35,626 nucleotides of DNA from Pseudomonas tehranensis (GTDB lineage Bacteria; Pseudomonadota; Gammaproteobacteria; Pseudomonadales; Pseudomonadaceae): assembly GCF_014268615.1 (NCBI RefSeq), contig NZ_JABWQV010000029.1:1-35626 (forward strand), given 5' to 3'. Of this stretch, positions 26,120 to 34,868 are shown in pieces; position 1 is the stretch's first letter, and every line of letters begins with the position of its first letter. Both the position numbers and the translations under genes were made by a program. Under the pieces are notes generated by a model that had not been told where the DNA came from, ran no database searches, and was given only the letters and a program-made list of their open reading frames with translations.

Positions 26120-27742
26120 ATGTCTGAACATGTTCAGTCCCTGGAAGCCACGCGCAGCGCCGGCACCAGCCAGGAAACCCAGAAAGTCATCTTTGCCTCG
26201 TCCTTGGGGACGGTGTTCGAGTGGTACGACTTTTTCCTCTATGGCGCTCTGGCGGCGGTCATCAGCAAGCAGTTCTTTGCCGGGGTCAACGACACCACGG
26301 CTTTCATCTTCGCCCTGATGGCGTTCGCCGCTGGCTTTATTGTGCGGCCTTTCGGCGCCTTGGTGTTCGGACGGCTGGGGGACATGATCGGACGCAAATA
26401 CACCTTCCTGGCCACCATCATTCTCATGGGCGTGGCGACGTTCTGCGTCGGCCTGTTACCCAACTACGCCAGCATCGGCATTGCCGCACCGATCATCCTC
26501 GTGGTGCTGCGCATGCTCCAGGGCCTGGCCTTGGGCGGTGAGTACGGCGGCGCTGCCACCTACGTCGCCGAACACGCGCCGATGGGCAAGCGCGGTTTCC
26601 ACACCAGCTGGATTCAGTCCACCGCCACCCTCGGCCTGCTGCTCTCGCTGCTGGTGGTACTGGGCTGTCGTTATTTCACGGGCGATCAGTTCGAAGTCTG
26701 GGGCTGGCGCATTCCGTTTCTGCTGTCGATCTTGTTGCTGGGCATCTCCACCTGGATTCGCCTGAGCCTGCATGAGTCGCCGTCCTTCTTGAAAATGAAA
26801 GAAGAAGGCAAGTCCAGCAAGGCGCCGATCCGAGAGTCTTTTGGCAAATGGGAAAATCTGAAGGTGGTGCTGATCGCCCTTTTCAGCATCAACGCCGGCC
26901 AAGCGGTGACCTTCTACGCCGCGCAATTCTACGTGCTGTTTTTCCTTACCCAGTTCCTGAAGATGGACCCGGCCCTGGCTAACAGTTTGCTGATCGTCAG
27001 TGTGGTGATCGGCGCGCCGTTCTTCATCTTTTTTGGCTGGCTGTCGGACAAGGTCGGGCGCAAACCGGTACTGATGATTGGCCTGTTGCTGGCGACGGCG
27101 TTGTACTTTCCGATCTTCAAGACACTGGCCCACTACGCCAACCCGGCCATTGACCTGGCGAGCCGTCAGGCGCCAATCACCGTAATCGCCGATCCGGCCA
27201 CGTGCACCTTCCAGTTCGACCCGGTAGGCAAGGCGCGTTTCGATAGCCCATGCGACAAGGTCAAGACCTTCCTGGTCAAGCAAGGCCTGCCCTACAGCAG
27301 TGTCGCGGCGCCAGCCGGCAGTGATGTGCAGGTCAGCATCGGCGATGTGAAGCTTGAAGGCTACGACGAAGCCGCCCTGCGCGGCGCGGTGACCCTGGCA
27401 GGCTACCCGCAACAGGCCGACGCCCAGCAGATCAACCGGCCGATGATCGTGGCACTGATCGTGGCGCTGATCATCATTTCAGCCATGTGCTACGGCCCAC
27501 TGGCGGCGCTGATGGTCGAACTGTTTCCGACCCGCATCCGCTACACCTCCATGTCCCTGCCCTACCACATTGGCAACGGCTGGTTCGGCGGTTTCCTGCC
27601 CACTGTGTCGTTTGCCCTGGTGGTCTACACCGGGGACATTTTCTACGGGCTGTGGTACCCCGTGGTGATCACCGGGGTGAGCCTGGTGGTGGGCATGATT
27701 TGCCTGCGCGAAACCCGGAACGTGGATCTGGATAAAAACTGA
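26120..27742 (+). CDS. MFS transporter, metabolite:H+ symporter (MHS) family
   Basis: This 540-residue protein has about 12 transmembrane segments and the MHS hallmarks FEWYDFFLYGAL near the start, motif A GRLGDMIGRKYTF and GEYGGAATYVAEHAP. It imports small metabolites with protons; close relatives take up carboxylates or osmolytes such as proline betaine. A hydrophilic insertion of about 100 residues (roughly 355-455, with two Cys: PATCTFQFD and DSPCDKVK) lies between membrane helices in the C-terminal half, making the protein longer than the roughly 430-residue norm. I have seen this longer form in some Pseudomonas MHS proteins. ATG 26120 is preceded by GAGGGA. It may import the substrate of the GMC oxidoreductase (inference from position). 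Confidence 0.9.
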   Translation: MSEHVQSLEATRSAGTSQETQKVIFASSLGTVFEWYDFFLYGALAAVISKQFFAGVNDTTAFIFALMAFAAGFIVRPFGALVFGRLGDMIGRKYTFLATIILMGVATFCVGLLPNYASIGIAAPIILVVLRMLQGLALGGEYGGAATYVAEHAPMGKRGFHTSWIQSTATLGLLLSLLVVLGCRYFTGDQFEVWGWRIPFLLSILLLGISTWIRLSLHESPSFLKMKEEGKSSKAPIRESFGKWENLKVVLIALFSINAGQAVTFYAAQFYVLFFLTQFLKMDPALANSLLIVSVVIGAPFFIFFGWLSDKVGRKPVLMIGLLLATALYFPIFKTLAHYANPAIDLASRQAPITVIADPATCTFQFDPVGKARFDSPCDKVKTFLVKQGLPYSSVAAPAGSDVQVSIGDVKLEGYDEAALRGAVTLAGYPQQADAQQINRPMIVALIVALIIISAMCYGPLAALMVELFPTRIRYTSMSLPYHIGNGWFGGFLPTVSFALVVYTGDIFYGLWYPVVITGVSLVVGMICLRETRNVDLDKN

Positions 27743-27747
27743 GGCAA

Positions 27748-27784
27748 AACCGTGGCGAGGGCGTTTGTTCCCTCGCCAGCGGTT
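27748..27784. terminator. Bidirectional terminator-like hairpin between convergent genes
   Basis: AACCG-t-GGCGAGGG / CCCTCGCC-a-GCGGTT forms a long stem with one mismatch and an 8-base loop (CGTTTGTT). It lies 5 bases after the transporter stop and abuts the stop of the TonB receptor gene. The TGGCGAGGG core is shared with the repeat at 34568, so it may derive from that family. There is no T tract. Confidence 0.55.
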
Positions 27785-30261
27785 CAGAAGCGCGCCTTCA
27801 GGGTCATGGTGAAGTTGCGCGGCTCACCGTAATAGTTACCGAAGTTCTCGGTCCCGATGGTGCTGTAGTAGCGCTTGTCAAACAGGTTGTTGCCGTTGAG
27901 GGCCAACGACCAGGTGTCATCGATGCGGTAGCCGACGCGACCGTTCCACACGGCATAACCGGCCTGGGTGATCTTCTCCCCCGTTGCCGGCGATACCCGG
28001 AAATTGTCGCTTTGGGCATTGACCCCCACACCGACGCTGAACCGTTCGAACGCCCCACCCAGGGCATAATCGCCCCACAGACGCAGCACATGACGCGGCA
28101 CATAGCTGTTGAACGAGCCACCATTGAGGCGGGTGTCAATGTCGTTGAGGGTCTTGGTCTGGGTGTAGGTGTAACCGGCAAGCAGCTGCAGGCGCTCGAT
28201 GACTTCGCCACTGATCTCGGCTTCGAAACCCTGGGCGCGAACCTTGCCGGCGTTCTCATAGCAGTAACCGTCCGAAGACGCACAGCTTGAGTTGTAGTCG
28301 GTCTGGGCCTGGTCTTTCTGCAATGTGCGGAACAGGTTGAAAGCGCTGTTCAGGCGTCCCTCGAACCATTCACCCTTGATCCCCAGCTCATAACTTTCAC
28401 CCACCAGGGGCTTGAGCGCCGAACCGCTTTCGGAACGATAGTTGCCTTGGGGCGTGAAAATGTCCGAGTAACTGGCGTAGGCCGTCAGGTGTTCGTTGAG
28501 GTCCAGCAACACGGCAGCAAACGGGGTGACCTGGCCTGTCTCCGTGCTCTTGGCGTGTTCCGAACCGCCGGTGATGAACACCGAGTCGGTCTTGGAGTTG
28601 TACCAACTCACCCGGCTGCCCACGACAAACGTCAACGGGTCCGCCAGTTTCAGGCGCAGGGTCGAATACAGGCCTTGTTGCCGAGTGACGGTTTTCACCG
28701 GACCACCGCGTGTTGAGTTCTCGATGAAATAACTGTCATCCGGCTCCGGAATGTGTCGATCCGGATCGAATACGTTCTGTTGCTGCGGCAGGAAGGCGAC
28801 CGAGAAAAAATCATCCTTGTCCGAACGGCTGGCGTTGAAGCCGACAATCAACTCATGCTGTTGCCCGAGGGCGTCGAACTTGCCGTCCAGGTAGGCGTCG
28901 AGGCCGTAATCGACTTGATCATAGTCGTACATGCTGCCCAGCACGTTGGTGGTCGAGACGCCCGGTGTCACTGCCCCGGACGAAAACGCGTATTTGATGT
29001 CCTGGGTGTTTTTCGTATAAACACCGGCCACCTTCACGGCCCAGTCGTCATTGAGCTGGTGCTTGAGATCGCTGAACACCGTGGTCCGCTGGCTGCGCCA
29101 GGTATTCCACGACGGATCCAGGCAAGTGGAACGACTGAGTTTCAAATCGCTGCCATCCCTGTAACGCGGCTGCCCGCCCCAGCAAGGACTCGCATCGACA
29201 TCCTCATAGGCCAGGCCCAGGCCGAGGGTGGTGTCGGGCGTCAGGTCGAAGTCCAGGGCACCGTAGTAAATCTGGTCCTTGCGCCGAGCGTCGTCGTAGA
29301 AATAATGCCGGCTCTGTTCGGCGATCACCGCCCTGCCCCGCAGGGTGCCGGAGTCATTCAGCGGGCCACCGGTATCGACCTGCCCACGGTAGTTGTCCCA
29401 GGTGCCGCCCGAGAGGCTGAGTTCGGTCTGGGCCGCGGCCTGACCGCGTTTACGGACAAAATTGACGCCACCGGACGTGCCGCCCGCGCCCTTCATCATC
29501 CCGGCGGCACCGCGCAGGACTTCGACCCGGTCGTAATACGCCATGTCACTGCTGAAACTGTCGGCCTGGACATAGCTGTTGCCCATGTCCAGCGGAACAC
29601 CGTCGTATTGATATTGACCGGACATCCGGAACCCACGGGAATAGAAATATTTGCCGCCCATGGTCGAGTCGTAGACGGTAATGCCGGGCGTTTTTTCCAT
29701 CACTTGATCGATAGTGTTCAGGTTCTGGTCGTCGAGCATCTTGCGAGTGATCACTGTCACCGATTGCGGCGTCTCGCGCAGGGAGTGCTGGCCTTTGCCG
29801 ATCGTGACCGCCCCCGTCGTGTAGGAGCCACTGTTCTCGGTGGTCGCGCCGAGCATCTGCGCCTCGATGGTGGTTGCTTCCAGTTGCATGGCTGAACCGT
29901 TGGCGGGCACGGGGCGCAGCACGTACGTGCCGTTGGCCTGGAGGTCGGCTTGCAGGCCGCTACCGCCAAGAATGCGGGCAAACCCATCGCCCACGCCGAA
30001 CGAACCTCTCAGGCCGGGCGATTGCAAGCCCTGGAGTTGCCGGGCATCAAACGAAATGGCGACACCGGCGGCGCTGGAGAACCGGGTCAGGACATCCACC
30101 AGGCTGCCGGCCCCGATATCGTAGGTCTGCACCGAACGCTGCTGCGCCGAGGCACCTGGAGCCGGACTGGCATTCACGACCCCGACGCTGCCGGTCACGG
30201 CTGCCAGCAAGCCGATTTTCACTGCAAACACCAGACGACCTGGCGCGCTTACCCAAGACAT
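27784..30261 (-). CDS. TonB-dependent siderophore receptor with STN signalling domain
   Basis: This 825-residue outer-membrane receptor of the FpvA/FecA type has a signal peptide to about residue 31 and an N-terminal secretin/TonB short domain (about 45-110: VQTYDIGAGSLVDVLTRF ... GFARILGGSGLQADLQANGTYVL). That domain contacts the anti-sigma factor. The plug (about 140-270, SVTVITRKMLDDQN, GITVYDSTMGGKYFYSRGF) and a 22-strand barrel ending in the terminal Phe of TLKARF follow. GGGGAGGGG lies just before ATG 30261. It is the third gene after the sigma and anti-sigma genes and is very probably the receptor of that loop. The plug resembles ferric-hydroxamate/pyoverdine-type receptors, but the siderophore cannot be named. 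Confidence 0.94.
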   Translation of the reverse strand: MSWVSAPGRLVFAVKIGLLAAVTGSVGVVNASPAPGASAQQRSVQTYDIGAGSLVDVLTRFSSAAGVAISFDARQLQGLQSPGLRGSFGVGDGFARILGGSGLQADLQANGTYVLRPVPANGSAMQLEATTIEAQMLGATTENSGSYTTGAVTIGKGQHSLRETPQSVTVITRKMLDDQNLNTIDQVMEKTPGITVYDSTMGGKYFYSRGFRMSGQYQYDGVPLDMGNSYVQADSFSSDMAYYDRVEVLRGAAGMMKGAGGTSGGVNFVRKRGQAAAQTELSLSGGTWDNYRGQVDTGGPLNDSGTLRGRAVIAEQSRHYFYDDARRKDQIYYGALDFDLTPDTTLGLGLAYEDVDASPCWGGQPRYRDGSDLKLSRSTCLDPSWNTWRSQRTTVFSDLKHQLNDDWAVKVAGVYTKNTQDIKYAFSSGAVTPGVSTTNVLGSMYDYDQVDYGLDAYLDGKFDALGQQHELIVGFNASRSDKDDFFSVAFLPQQQNVFDPDRHIPEPDDSYFIENSTRGGPVKTVTRQQGLYSTLRLKLADPLTFVVGSRVSWYNSKTDSVFITGGSEHAKSTETGQVTPFAAVLLDLNEHLTAYASYSDIFTPQGNYRSESGSALKPLVGESYELGIKGEWFEGRLNSAFNLFRTLQKDQAQTDYNSSCASSDGYCYENAGKVRAQGFEAEISGEVIERLQLLAGYTYTQTKTLNDIDTRLNGGSFNSYVPRHVLRLWGDYALGGAFERFSVGVGVNAQSDNFRVSPATGEKITQAGYAVWNGRVGYRIDDTWSLALNGNNLFDKRYYSTIGTENFGNYYGEPRNFTMTLKARF

Positions 30262-30362
30262 GCTTCCCCTCCCCAAAACGGTCGATAAAAACTCACTGAG
30301 GAAGAGCCGAACGATGGAGATGAAAAGTGCAGGAGCGCATTCTTTTTTATCGTACCGCCGCG

Positions 30363-31322
30363 TCAGCGCTGATCGCCGCTCGATACCCGGACCCAGAATC
30401 GGCTGTAGCGGGTCACGCGTAACGAAAAGCCACTCTCCAGCGCCGCCAGGGCGAGATCGGTGTTATCGACGGGAAACACCCCGGAAACCTTCAAGTCGGC
30501 AATGACCGGATCACAACGCAACACGCCGTTGCGGTAACGCGACAGTTCGTCCAGCAGCGCCGCCAGAGGGCGGTCGATGGCGATGATGCTTCCCTTCTGC
30601 CAGGCACCGACCGACACATCGTTGCCGCGCAGCGTACCCAGCGACCGGTCATTGAAATCCAGGCGCTGGCCGGCTTCGACGCGCATCCTCGAGCCAATCG
30701 CCGAGAGACTCACCTCGACCGCTTTCTCAAGCACCGCCACCTCACCGCCCCACGCCTGGCCTCGGACGATAAAACGCGTGCCCAGCGCAAGCACTTCGAC
30801 ATGACCGGTGATGACCTTGAAAGGCCGCTGCAAGGGATCGATCGCCGTCGTGACGAGGATCTCCCCCCACAACAGCTCCAGTAGCCGCTGGCGCCCATCG
30901 AAACGAACATTGACCGAGGTGTCGGTGTTGAGTAGCACGGTGCTGCCGTCCGCCAGCTGAAACTCACGGCGCTCGCCCACCGCGGTGCGGTAATCGCAAA
31001 GCAGGTTCTGCGTAGCCTGGCTGCGCCAGCCCAACCAACCCAAACCGCTGGCGGAGGTGAGCAACAAGACGCTGCGCAACACCTGGCGACGGGATCGATT
31101 GTGGCGTTCGCTCAAGGTCGGTGCCGCCAGGGCGCCCGGCACACTCGCCATCTGTTCAGCCACCGCTGTCATTCGTTGCCAGGCCTGGCTATGCAGCGGG
31201 TCTGCGCTCAGCCAGGCATTCCACCCGGCTCGATCCGCGTCGGTCGTGATGCCGGAATGAAGCCGGGCGTACCACTGCGCCGCCATACGGATGGCTTGCA
31301 ACTCTTCGGCCGGCAGGTTCAT
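30363..31322 (-). CDS. FecR-family anti-sigma factor
   Basis: This 319-residue inner-membrane regulator has a cytoplasmic N-terminal domain (DUF4880: AAQWYARLHSG, WNAWLSADPLHSQAWQRM) and one transmembrane segment around residues 85-105 (VLRSVLLLTSASGLGWLGW). A periplasmic FecR domain (GERREFQLADGSTVLLNTDTS) and a C-terminal STN-like region (VSGVFPVDNTDLALAALESGF) that meets the receptor complete the chain. It should hold the sigma factor inactive until the receptor binds its ligand. The start ATG overlaps the sigma-factor stop as ATGA. The receptor gene begins about 100 bases after its stop. Confidence 0.93.
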   Translation of the reverse strand: MNLPAEELQAIRMAAQWYARLHSGITTDADRAGWNAWLSADPLHSQAWQRMTAVAEQMASVPGALAAPTLSERHNRSRRQVLRSVLLLTSASGLGWLGWRSQATQNLLCDYRTAVGERREFQLADGSTVLLNTDTSVNVRFDGRQRLLELLWGEILVTTAIDPLQRPFKVITGHVEVLALGTRFIVRGQAWGGEVAVLEKAVEVSLSAIGSRMRVEAGQRLDFNDRSLGTLRGNDVSVGAWQKGSIIAIDRPLAALLDELSRYRNGVLRCDPVIADLKVSGVFPVDNTDLALAALESGFSLRVTRYSRFWVRVSSGDQR

Positions 31323-31840
31323 GAAAGTTGCAATTGAATCTGCATCAGGCAGCAATGTTCCATGGCCTTGGCCATGTGGTTATTCACCGTACGTACGCTG
31401 ACGCCCAAGCGCTCTGCAATTTGCGGATAGGTCAGGCCGTCGAACTGCGACAGGATGAATGCCTGCCTGACTCGCGGCCCCAACCCCAGCAGCAAGCGGT
31501 CGATCTCCATCAGGGCCTGAAGCAGGATGGCCTGTTCTTCCAGCGACGGGAGCTGCTCTTGCGGCATGGCGGCCAAGGCTTCGAGGTAGGACTGTTCCAA
31601 CGAGCGGCGGCGAAACAAATCGATCAACAGCCCCTTGGCGATCATCGACAGGTACGGTCGCGGCTCACGAATATCCAACGCGGAGCGAGCCTTGATGACG
31701 CGCACGAAGGTATCCTGGGTCAGGTCCGCGGCATCGAAAGCATTGCCCAAGCGCTTGCGCAGCCAGCCTTGGAGCCAACTGTGATGATCACTGTACAGAA
31801 CGTCGACGGCACTGCGTAAGGACAGATCGGTGGCGGGCAT
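31319..31840 (-). CDS. ECF sigma factor, FecI type
   Basis: This 173-residue sigma70-family factor has region 2 (LVTQDTFVRVIKA-like DAADLTQDTFVRVIKAR, with IREPRPYLSMIAKGLLIDLFRRR) and region 4 (RQAFILSQFDGLTYPQIAERLGVSVRTVNNHMAKAM). It should direct RNA polymerase to the promoter of the downstream TonB receptor when FecR releases it. The start ATG 31840 has no clear Shine-Dalgarno. A Fur-box-like site lies 23-41 bases upstream. It is translationally coupled to fecR through ATGA. Confidence 0.94.
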   Translation of the reverse strand: MPATDLSLRSAVDVLYSDHHSWLQGWLRKRLGNAFDAADLTQDTFVRVIKARSALDIREPRPYLSMIAKGLLIDLFRRRSLEQSYLEALAAMPQEQLPSLEEQAILLQALMEIDRLLLGLGPRVRQAFILSQFDGLTYPQIAERLGVSVRTVNNHMAKAMEHCCLMQIQLQLS

Positions 31841-31862
31841 GGCAATGGAATAATTCGCGACT

Positions 31863-31881
31863 GATAATGACTCGCATTGTC
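31863..31881 (-). promoter_or_regulatory. Fur-box-like site upstream of the sigma-factor gene
   Basis: GATAATGACTCGCATTGTC matches the 19-base Fur consensus GATAATGATAATCATTATC at 14 positions. On the minus strand a candidate promoter, TTGCAA (31899-31904) - 17 bases - GACAAT, has its -10 inside this site, so iron-loaded Fur would block the sigma/anti-sigma operon. Confidence 0.75.
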
Positions 31882-31953
31882 ATGGAGCACATCGCCGCTT
31901 GCAACCCAAACATGCACGGTACCGGACCTGCCACCTCATCCTCTTGGCATTGC

Positions 31954-32361
31954 TCAGTGCACAGAGTGATTTTTCACCGTACTTTCCACCAGATCCAGCA
32001 TCTGCCCCAGCGCCCAGGGCTTGGCGATGAACGAGGCGTGGTGCTTGATCCCAGCGCTTTCCGGGGTTTCGAAACCGGACATGATCAACAAGGGTATCTG
32101 TGGCCACTGGTCGCCGGTCAAATTGGCCAGGTCCGCGCCGTTCAGTTTGCCGGGCATGGTGATATCGGTGAGTAACAAGTCCACATCGTCAGCACTCTGC
32201 TTGAGGAATTCCAGCGCCGCGTCGGCGCTTTCCCGGGGCTCCACGGCAAAGCCCTCGTCCTGCAGGATCTCACACAGGAACTCCAGAATGGTCTGATCAT
32301 CTTCAACGACGAGAATCAAACGCGCGGCCGCCTGTCCGTTGCCCTTTGGCATCGAATTCAT
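31954..32361 (-). CDS. Stand-alone response-regulator receiver (CheY-like)
   Basis: This 135-residue protein is a single receiver domain with an N-terminal tail of about 14 residues. The acidic pocket is VVEDDQT (E20-D22), the phospho-acceptor is D66 (LLLTDITMPG) and the conserved Lys is K114 (FIAKPW). No output domain follows, so it must act through a partner. A GAG-rich AAGGAG is 10 bases before ATG 32361; ATG 32352 is an alternative. The receiver of the orphan hybrid kinase at 9470 is of the same general class, but no link is shown. It is divergent from topB across 241 bases. Confidence 0.88.
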   Translation of the reverse strand: MNSMPKGNGQAAARLILVVEDDQTILEFLCEILQDEGFAVEPRESADAALEFLKQSADDVDLLLTDITMPGKLNGADLANLTGDQWPQIPLLIMSGFETPESAGIKHHASFIAKPWALGQMLDLVESTVKNHSVH

Positions 32362-32602
32362 GTAAGTGACTCTCCTTGACCCCATAAACGTTCTTTGCGG
32401 TTTCAACCGCTCTGCAAGTTATGAGCGATGCCCTGGCGAGAAATTCATTCTGCGTGCAAATACACCGCCAAACGTTGCGATAACCGCCCTGGAGCAACGC
32501 ATCGCAACGTTTTATCTGTATATCCATACAGATAAAACTTGCTCCGACGCCCATCCATGACCATGCTACAGCCCCATGAAATCTGCTTAGGAAAAGGGCG
32601 CT

Positions 32603-34549
32603 ATGCAGCTGTACCTGTGTGAAAAACCGTCCCAGGCCAAGGACATCGCAGCCGTACTCGGTGCCACGCGGCGCGGTGATGGTTGCTGGCTGGGCGCGAA
32701 CATCACAGTCACCTGGTGCATCGGCCATCTGCTGGAAACCGCCCCGCCCGACGCCTACGATGCTCGCTACAAGCGCTGGGTACTGGCAGACCTGCCTATC
32801 GTGCCGACGCACTGGAAAATGACCGTCAAACCGAAAACCGCGAGCCAGTACAAGGCGGTCAAGCGCCTGTTGGGGGAAGCCAAGACACTGGTCATCGCCA
32901 CCGACGCCGACCGCGAGGGCGAAATGATCGCCCGGGAACTGGTGGAGCATTGCCGCTACCGTGGGCCGATCCAGCGGCTGTGGCTGTCGGCCCTGGACGA
33001 AGCGTCGATCCGCAAGGCCCTGGCAGCACTCAAGCCGGGCGCCGAAACCTTCAACCTCTACCATTCGGCCCTCGGCCGCTCCCGGGCCGACTGGCTGATC
33101 GGCATGAACATGAGCCGACTGTTCACGCTGCTGGGGCGCCAGTCCGGTTATCAGGGCGTGCTGCCGGTGGGCCGCGTGCAGACACCCACCCTGCGACTGG
33201 TGGTGGATCGCGACCGCAGCATCGCGGATTTCGTGCCGGTCGCCTATTGGGCCATCGACGTGCAACTGCGCCACGACGGCACTGTGTTCACCGCTCAGTG
33301 GCGCGCCGACCCGGATGCCTGCGACGACCAGGAACGGTGTTTGAACCAGGCCCTCGCCCGGGACGCCGCCCAAGCCATGGCCAACGCCGCCACCGCCCGG
33401 GTGATGAAAGTGCGTACCGAGCGCTTGCGCGAAGCGGCGCCGTTGCCGTTCGACCTGGGCACCCTGCAGGAAGTCTGTTCGAAGAAACTCGGCCTCGGCG
33501 CCCAGGAAACCCTGGACATTGCCCAGTCGCTCTACGAGACCTACAAGCTCATCACCTATCCGCGCAGCGATTGCGGTTTTCTGCCTTTGAGCCAGCACTG
33601 CGAAGCTCCGGCCATCCTCGCCGCCCTCGCCCAGGCCGATCCGGGTCTTGCGCCGCTGCGCGAGCACTTGCAGCCACAACGCAAATCCCGGGCCTGGAAC
33701 GACGCCAAGGTCAGCGCCCACCACGGCATCATCCCTACCGCTGCGGCGAAGAACCTCGACAAGCTCGCCGGCAAGCAGCGGGCCGTCTATACGCTGATAC
33801 GGGCGCGGTATCTGGCCCAGTTCCTGCCCAACCACGAATACGACCGGACCCAGGCCGACTTCGACTGCGCCGCCCAGACATTGCGGGCCGTGGGCAAGCA
33901 AATCGTCGAACCCGGCTGGAAACGCGCCCTGCCCGAAGCGCTGGCCCCGGCACGAGGCCGTGAAGCACCGGTACCACAAACCTTGCCGGCCCTGGTCGAA
34001 GGTCGCGACTGCACCGTGGACGAGGTCAAACCCAAGGACCTGTGGACCCAGCCCCCCAAGCCGTTCACCGAGGGCGACCTGATCAAGGCGATGAAGAACG
34101 TTGCCCGACTGGTGGAGGATCCGCTGCTCAAGCAAAAGCTCAAGGACACCACCGGCATCGGCACCGAAGCAACCCGGGCCTCGATCATCCAGGGCCTGCT
34201 CGACCGCGGTTACCTGGTGAAAAACGGCAAGGCCCTGTCCGCCACACCGGCGGCCTTCAGCCTGATCGATGCGGTGCCCCGCGCCATCGCCGACCCCGGC
34301 ACCACCGCCATCTGGGAGCAGGCGCTGGACATGGTACAAAGCGGTGAGATGAGCCTGGAAGAGTTCGTGACCCGCCAGGCCGCCTGGATGAGCAAACACA
34401 TCGCCCGCTGCCAGGGCATGAGCCTGACCATCAGCGGCCCGGCCAGCCCTGCCGGCCGTGGAGCCACCCCATGGAAAAGCAAACGCAAGCCGGCCAAGCG
34501 CAAGGCCGGCGGTACAGCGCGCAAGACGAGCAAAGCCAAGGCGACCTGA
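32603..34549 (+). CDS. topB: DNA topoisomerase III (type IA)
   Basis: This 648-residue type IA topoisomerase relaxes and decatenates DNA through a 5'-phosphotyrosine intermediate. The TOPRIM domain has E7 (LCEKPSQA) and the acidic triad IATDADREGEMIA. The gate domains include the HSALGRSRADWLIGMNMSRL and GRVQTPTL motifs, and the active Tyr is Y319 in LITYPRSD. The TTGIGTEATRA motif is near 510. The length is close to E. coli TopB (653). The C-terminus is a Lys/Arg-rich tail, likely for DNA binding, without Cys4 zinc fingers. AGGAAAAGGG precedes ATG 32603. No plasmid or ICE genes are adjacent, so this looks like the chromosomal copy. Confidence 0.95.
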   Translation: MQLYLCEKPSQAKDIAAVLGATRRGDGCWLGANITVTWCIGHLLETAPPDAYDARYKRWVLADLPIVPTHWKMTVKPKTASQYKAVKRLLGEAKTLVIATDADREGEMIARELVEHCRYRGPIQRLWLSALDEASIRKALAALKPGAETFNLYHSALGRSRADWLIGMNMSRLFTLLGRQSGYQGVLPVGRVQTPTLRLVVDRDRSIADFVPVAYWAIDVQLRHDGTVFTAQWRADPDACDDQERCLNQALARDAAQAMANAATARVMKVRTERLREAAPLPFDLGTLQEVCSKKLGLGAQETLDIAQSLYETYKLITYPRSDCGFLPLSQHCEAPAILAALAQADPGLAPLREHLQPQRKSRAWNDAKVSAHHGIIPTAAAKNLDKLAGKQRAVYTLIRARYLAQFLPNHEYDRTQADFDCAAQTLRAVGKQIVEPGWKRALPEALAPARGREAPVPQTLPALVEGRDCTVDEVKPKDLWTQPPKPFTEGDLIKAMKNVARLVEDPLLKQKLKDTTGIGTEATRASIIQGLLDRGYLVKNGKALSATPAAFSLIDAVPRAIADPGTTAIWEQALDMVQSGEMSLEEFVTRQAAWMSKHIARCQGMSLTISGPASPAGRGATPWKSKRKPAKRKAGGTARKTSKAKAT

Positions 34550-34567
34550 GCGTGGCGAGAATCTCCC

Positions 34568-34714
34568 TGTGGCGAGGGGATTTAGCGAAACGTCGCACCG
34601 CCCCGCTGGGGCGCGAAGCGGCCCTAAACCCCAACACCTCGGTGTATCAGGCAGATTGAGTCGACTCACTTGGGGCTGCTTCGCAGCCCAGCGGGGATAA
34701 ATCCCCTCGCCACA
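34568..34714. repeat. Long inverted repeat, TGTGGCGAGGGGATTTA type
   Basis: TGTGGCGAGGGGATTTA (34568-34584) and its exact inverse TAAATCCCCTCGCCACA (34698-34714) flank 113 bases. Inside, GCACCGCCCCGCTGGGGC / GCAGCCCAGCGGGG and GCGAAGCGGCC / GCTGCTTCGC pair imperfectly. It lies just after topB. A shortened core of the same family (GGCGAGGG...CCCTCGCC) occurs at 27754-27777. Confidence 0.85.
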
Positions 34715-34775
34715 ACGACCGCCCTACACACCCTTTCGCCAATTTTTCATACCCAAACCATTTTGTCCGACAATA

Positions 34776-34801
34776 TGTAGTGACCAAAAATAATCACTAC
34801 A
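34776..34801. promoter_or_regulatory. Dyad TGTAGTGA-N10-TCACTACA, operator-like
   Basis: Two exact 8-base inverted arms are separated by an A-rich 10-base spacer. The dyad ends four bases before a TTGACG -35-like hexamer, a usual place for an activator or repressor site. I do not recognise the regulator; it does not match LexA or Fur boxes. Confidence 0.5.
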
Positions 34802-34805
34802 AAAC

Positions 34806-34834
34806 CGTTGACGCCTCCGATTTGGCCTTGCATG
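34806..34834 (+). promoter_or_regulatory. Possible sigma70 promoter
   Basis: TTGACG, a 17-base spacer and CATGAT (4 of 6 matches to TATAAT) form a plausible promoter reading toward the 109-residue gene. The transcript would carry a leader of about 410 bases. Confidence 0.4.
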
Positions 34835-34868
34835 ATGCAGACGTCTCCCCGATCGGGAGTACAGGTAA

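Noticed and set aside
28753..29895. 380-codon plus-strand frame opposite the TonB receptor
   Set aside because: The receptor reads through without a break on the minus strand with signal peptide, plug and barrel motifs.
32303..34669. 788-codon minus-strand frame opposite topB
   Set aside because: It is a shadow caused by high GC third positions; the plus strand encodes topoisomerase III with all catalytic motifs, and the minus frame has no recognisable domain.
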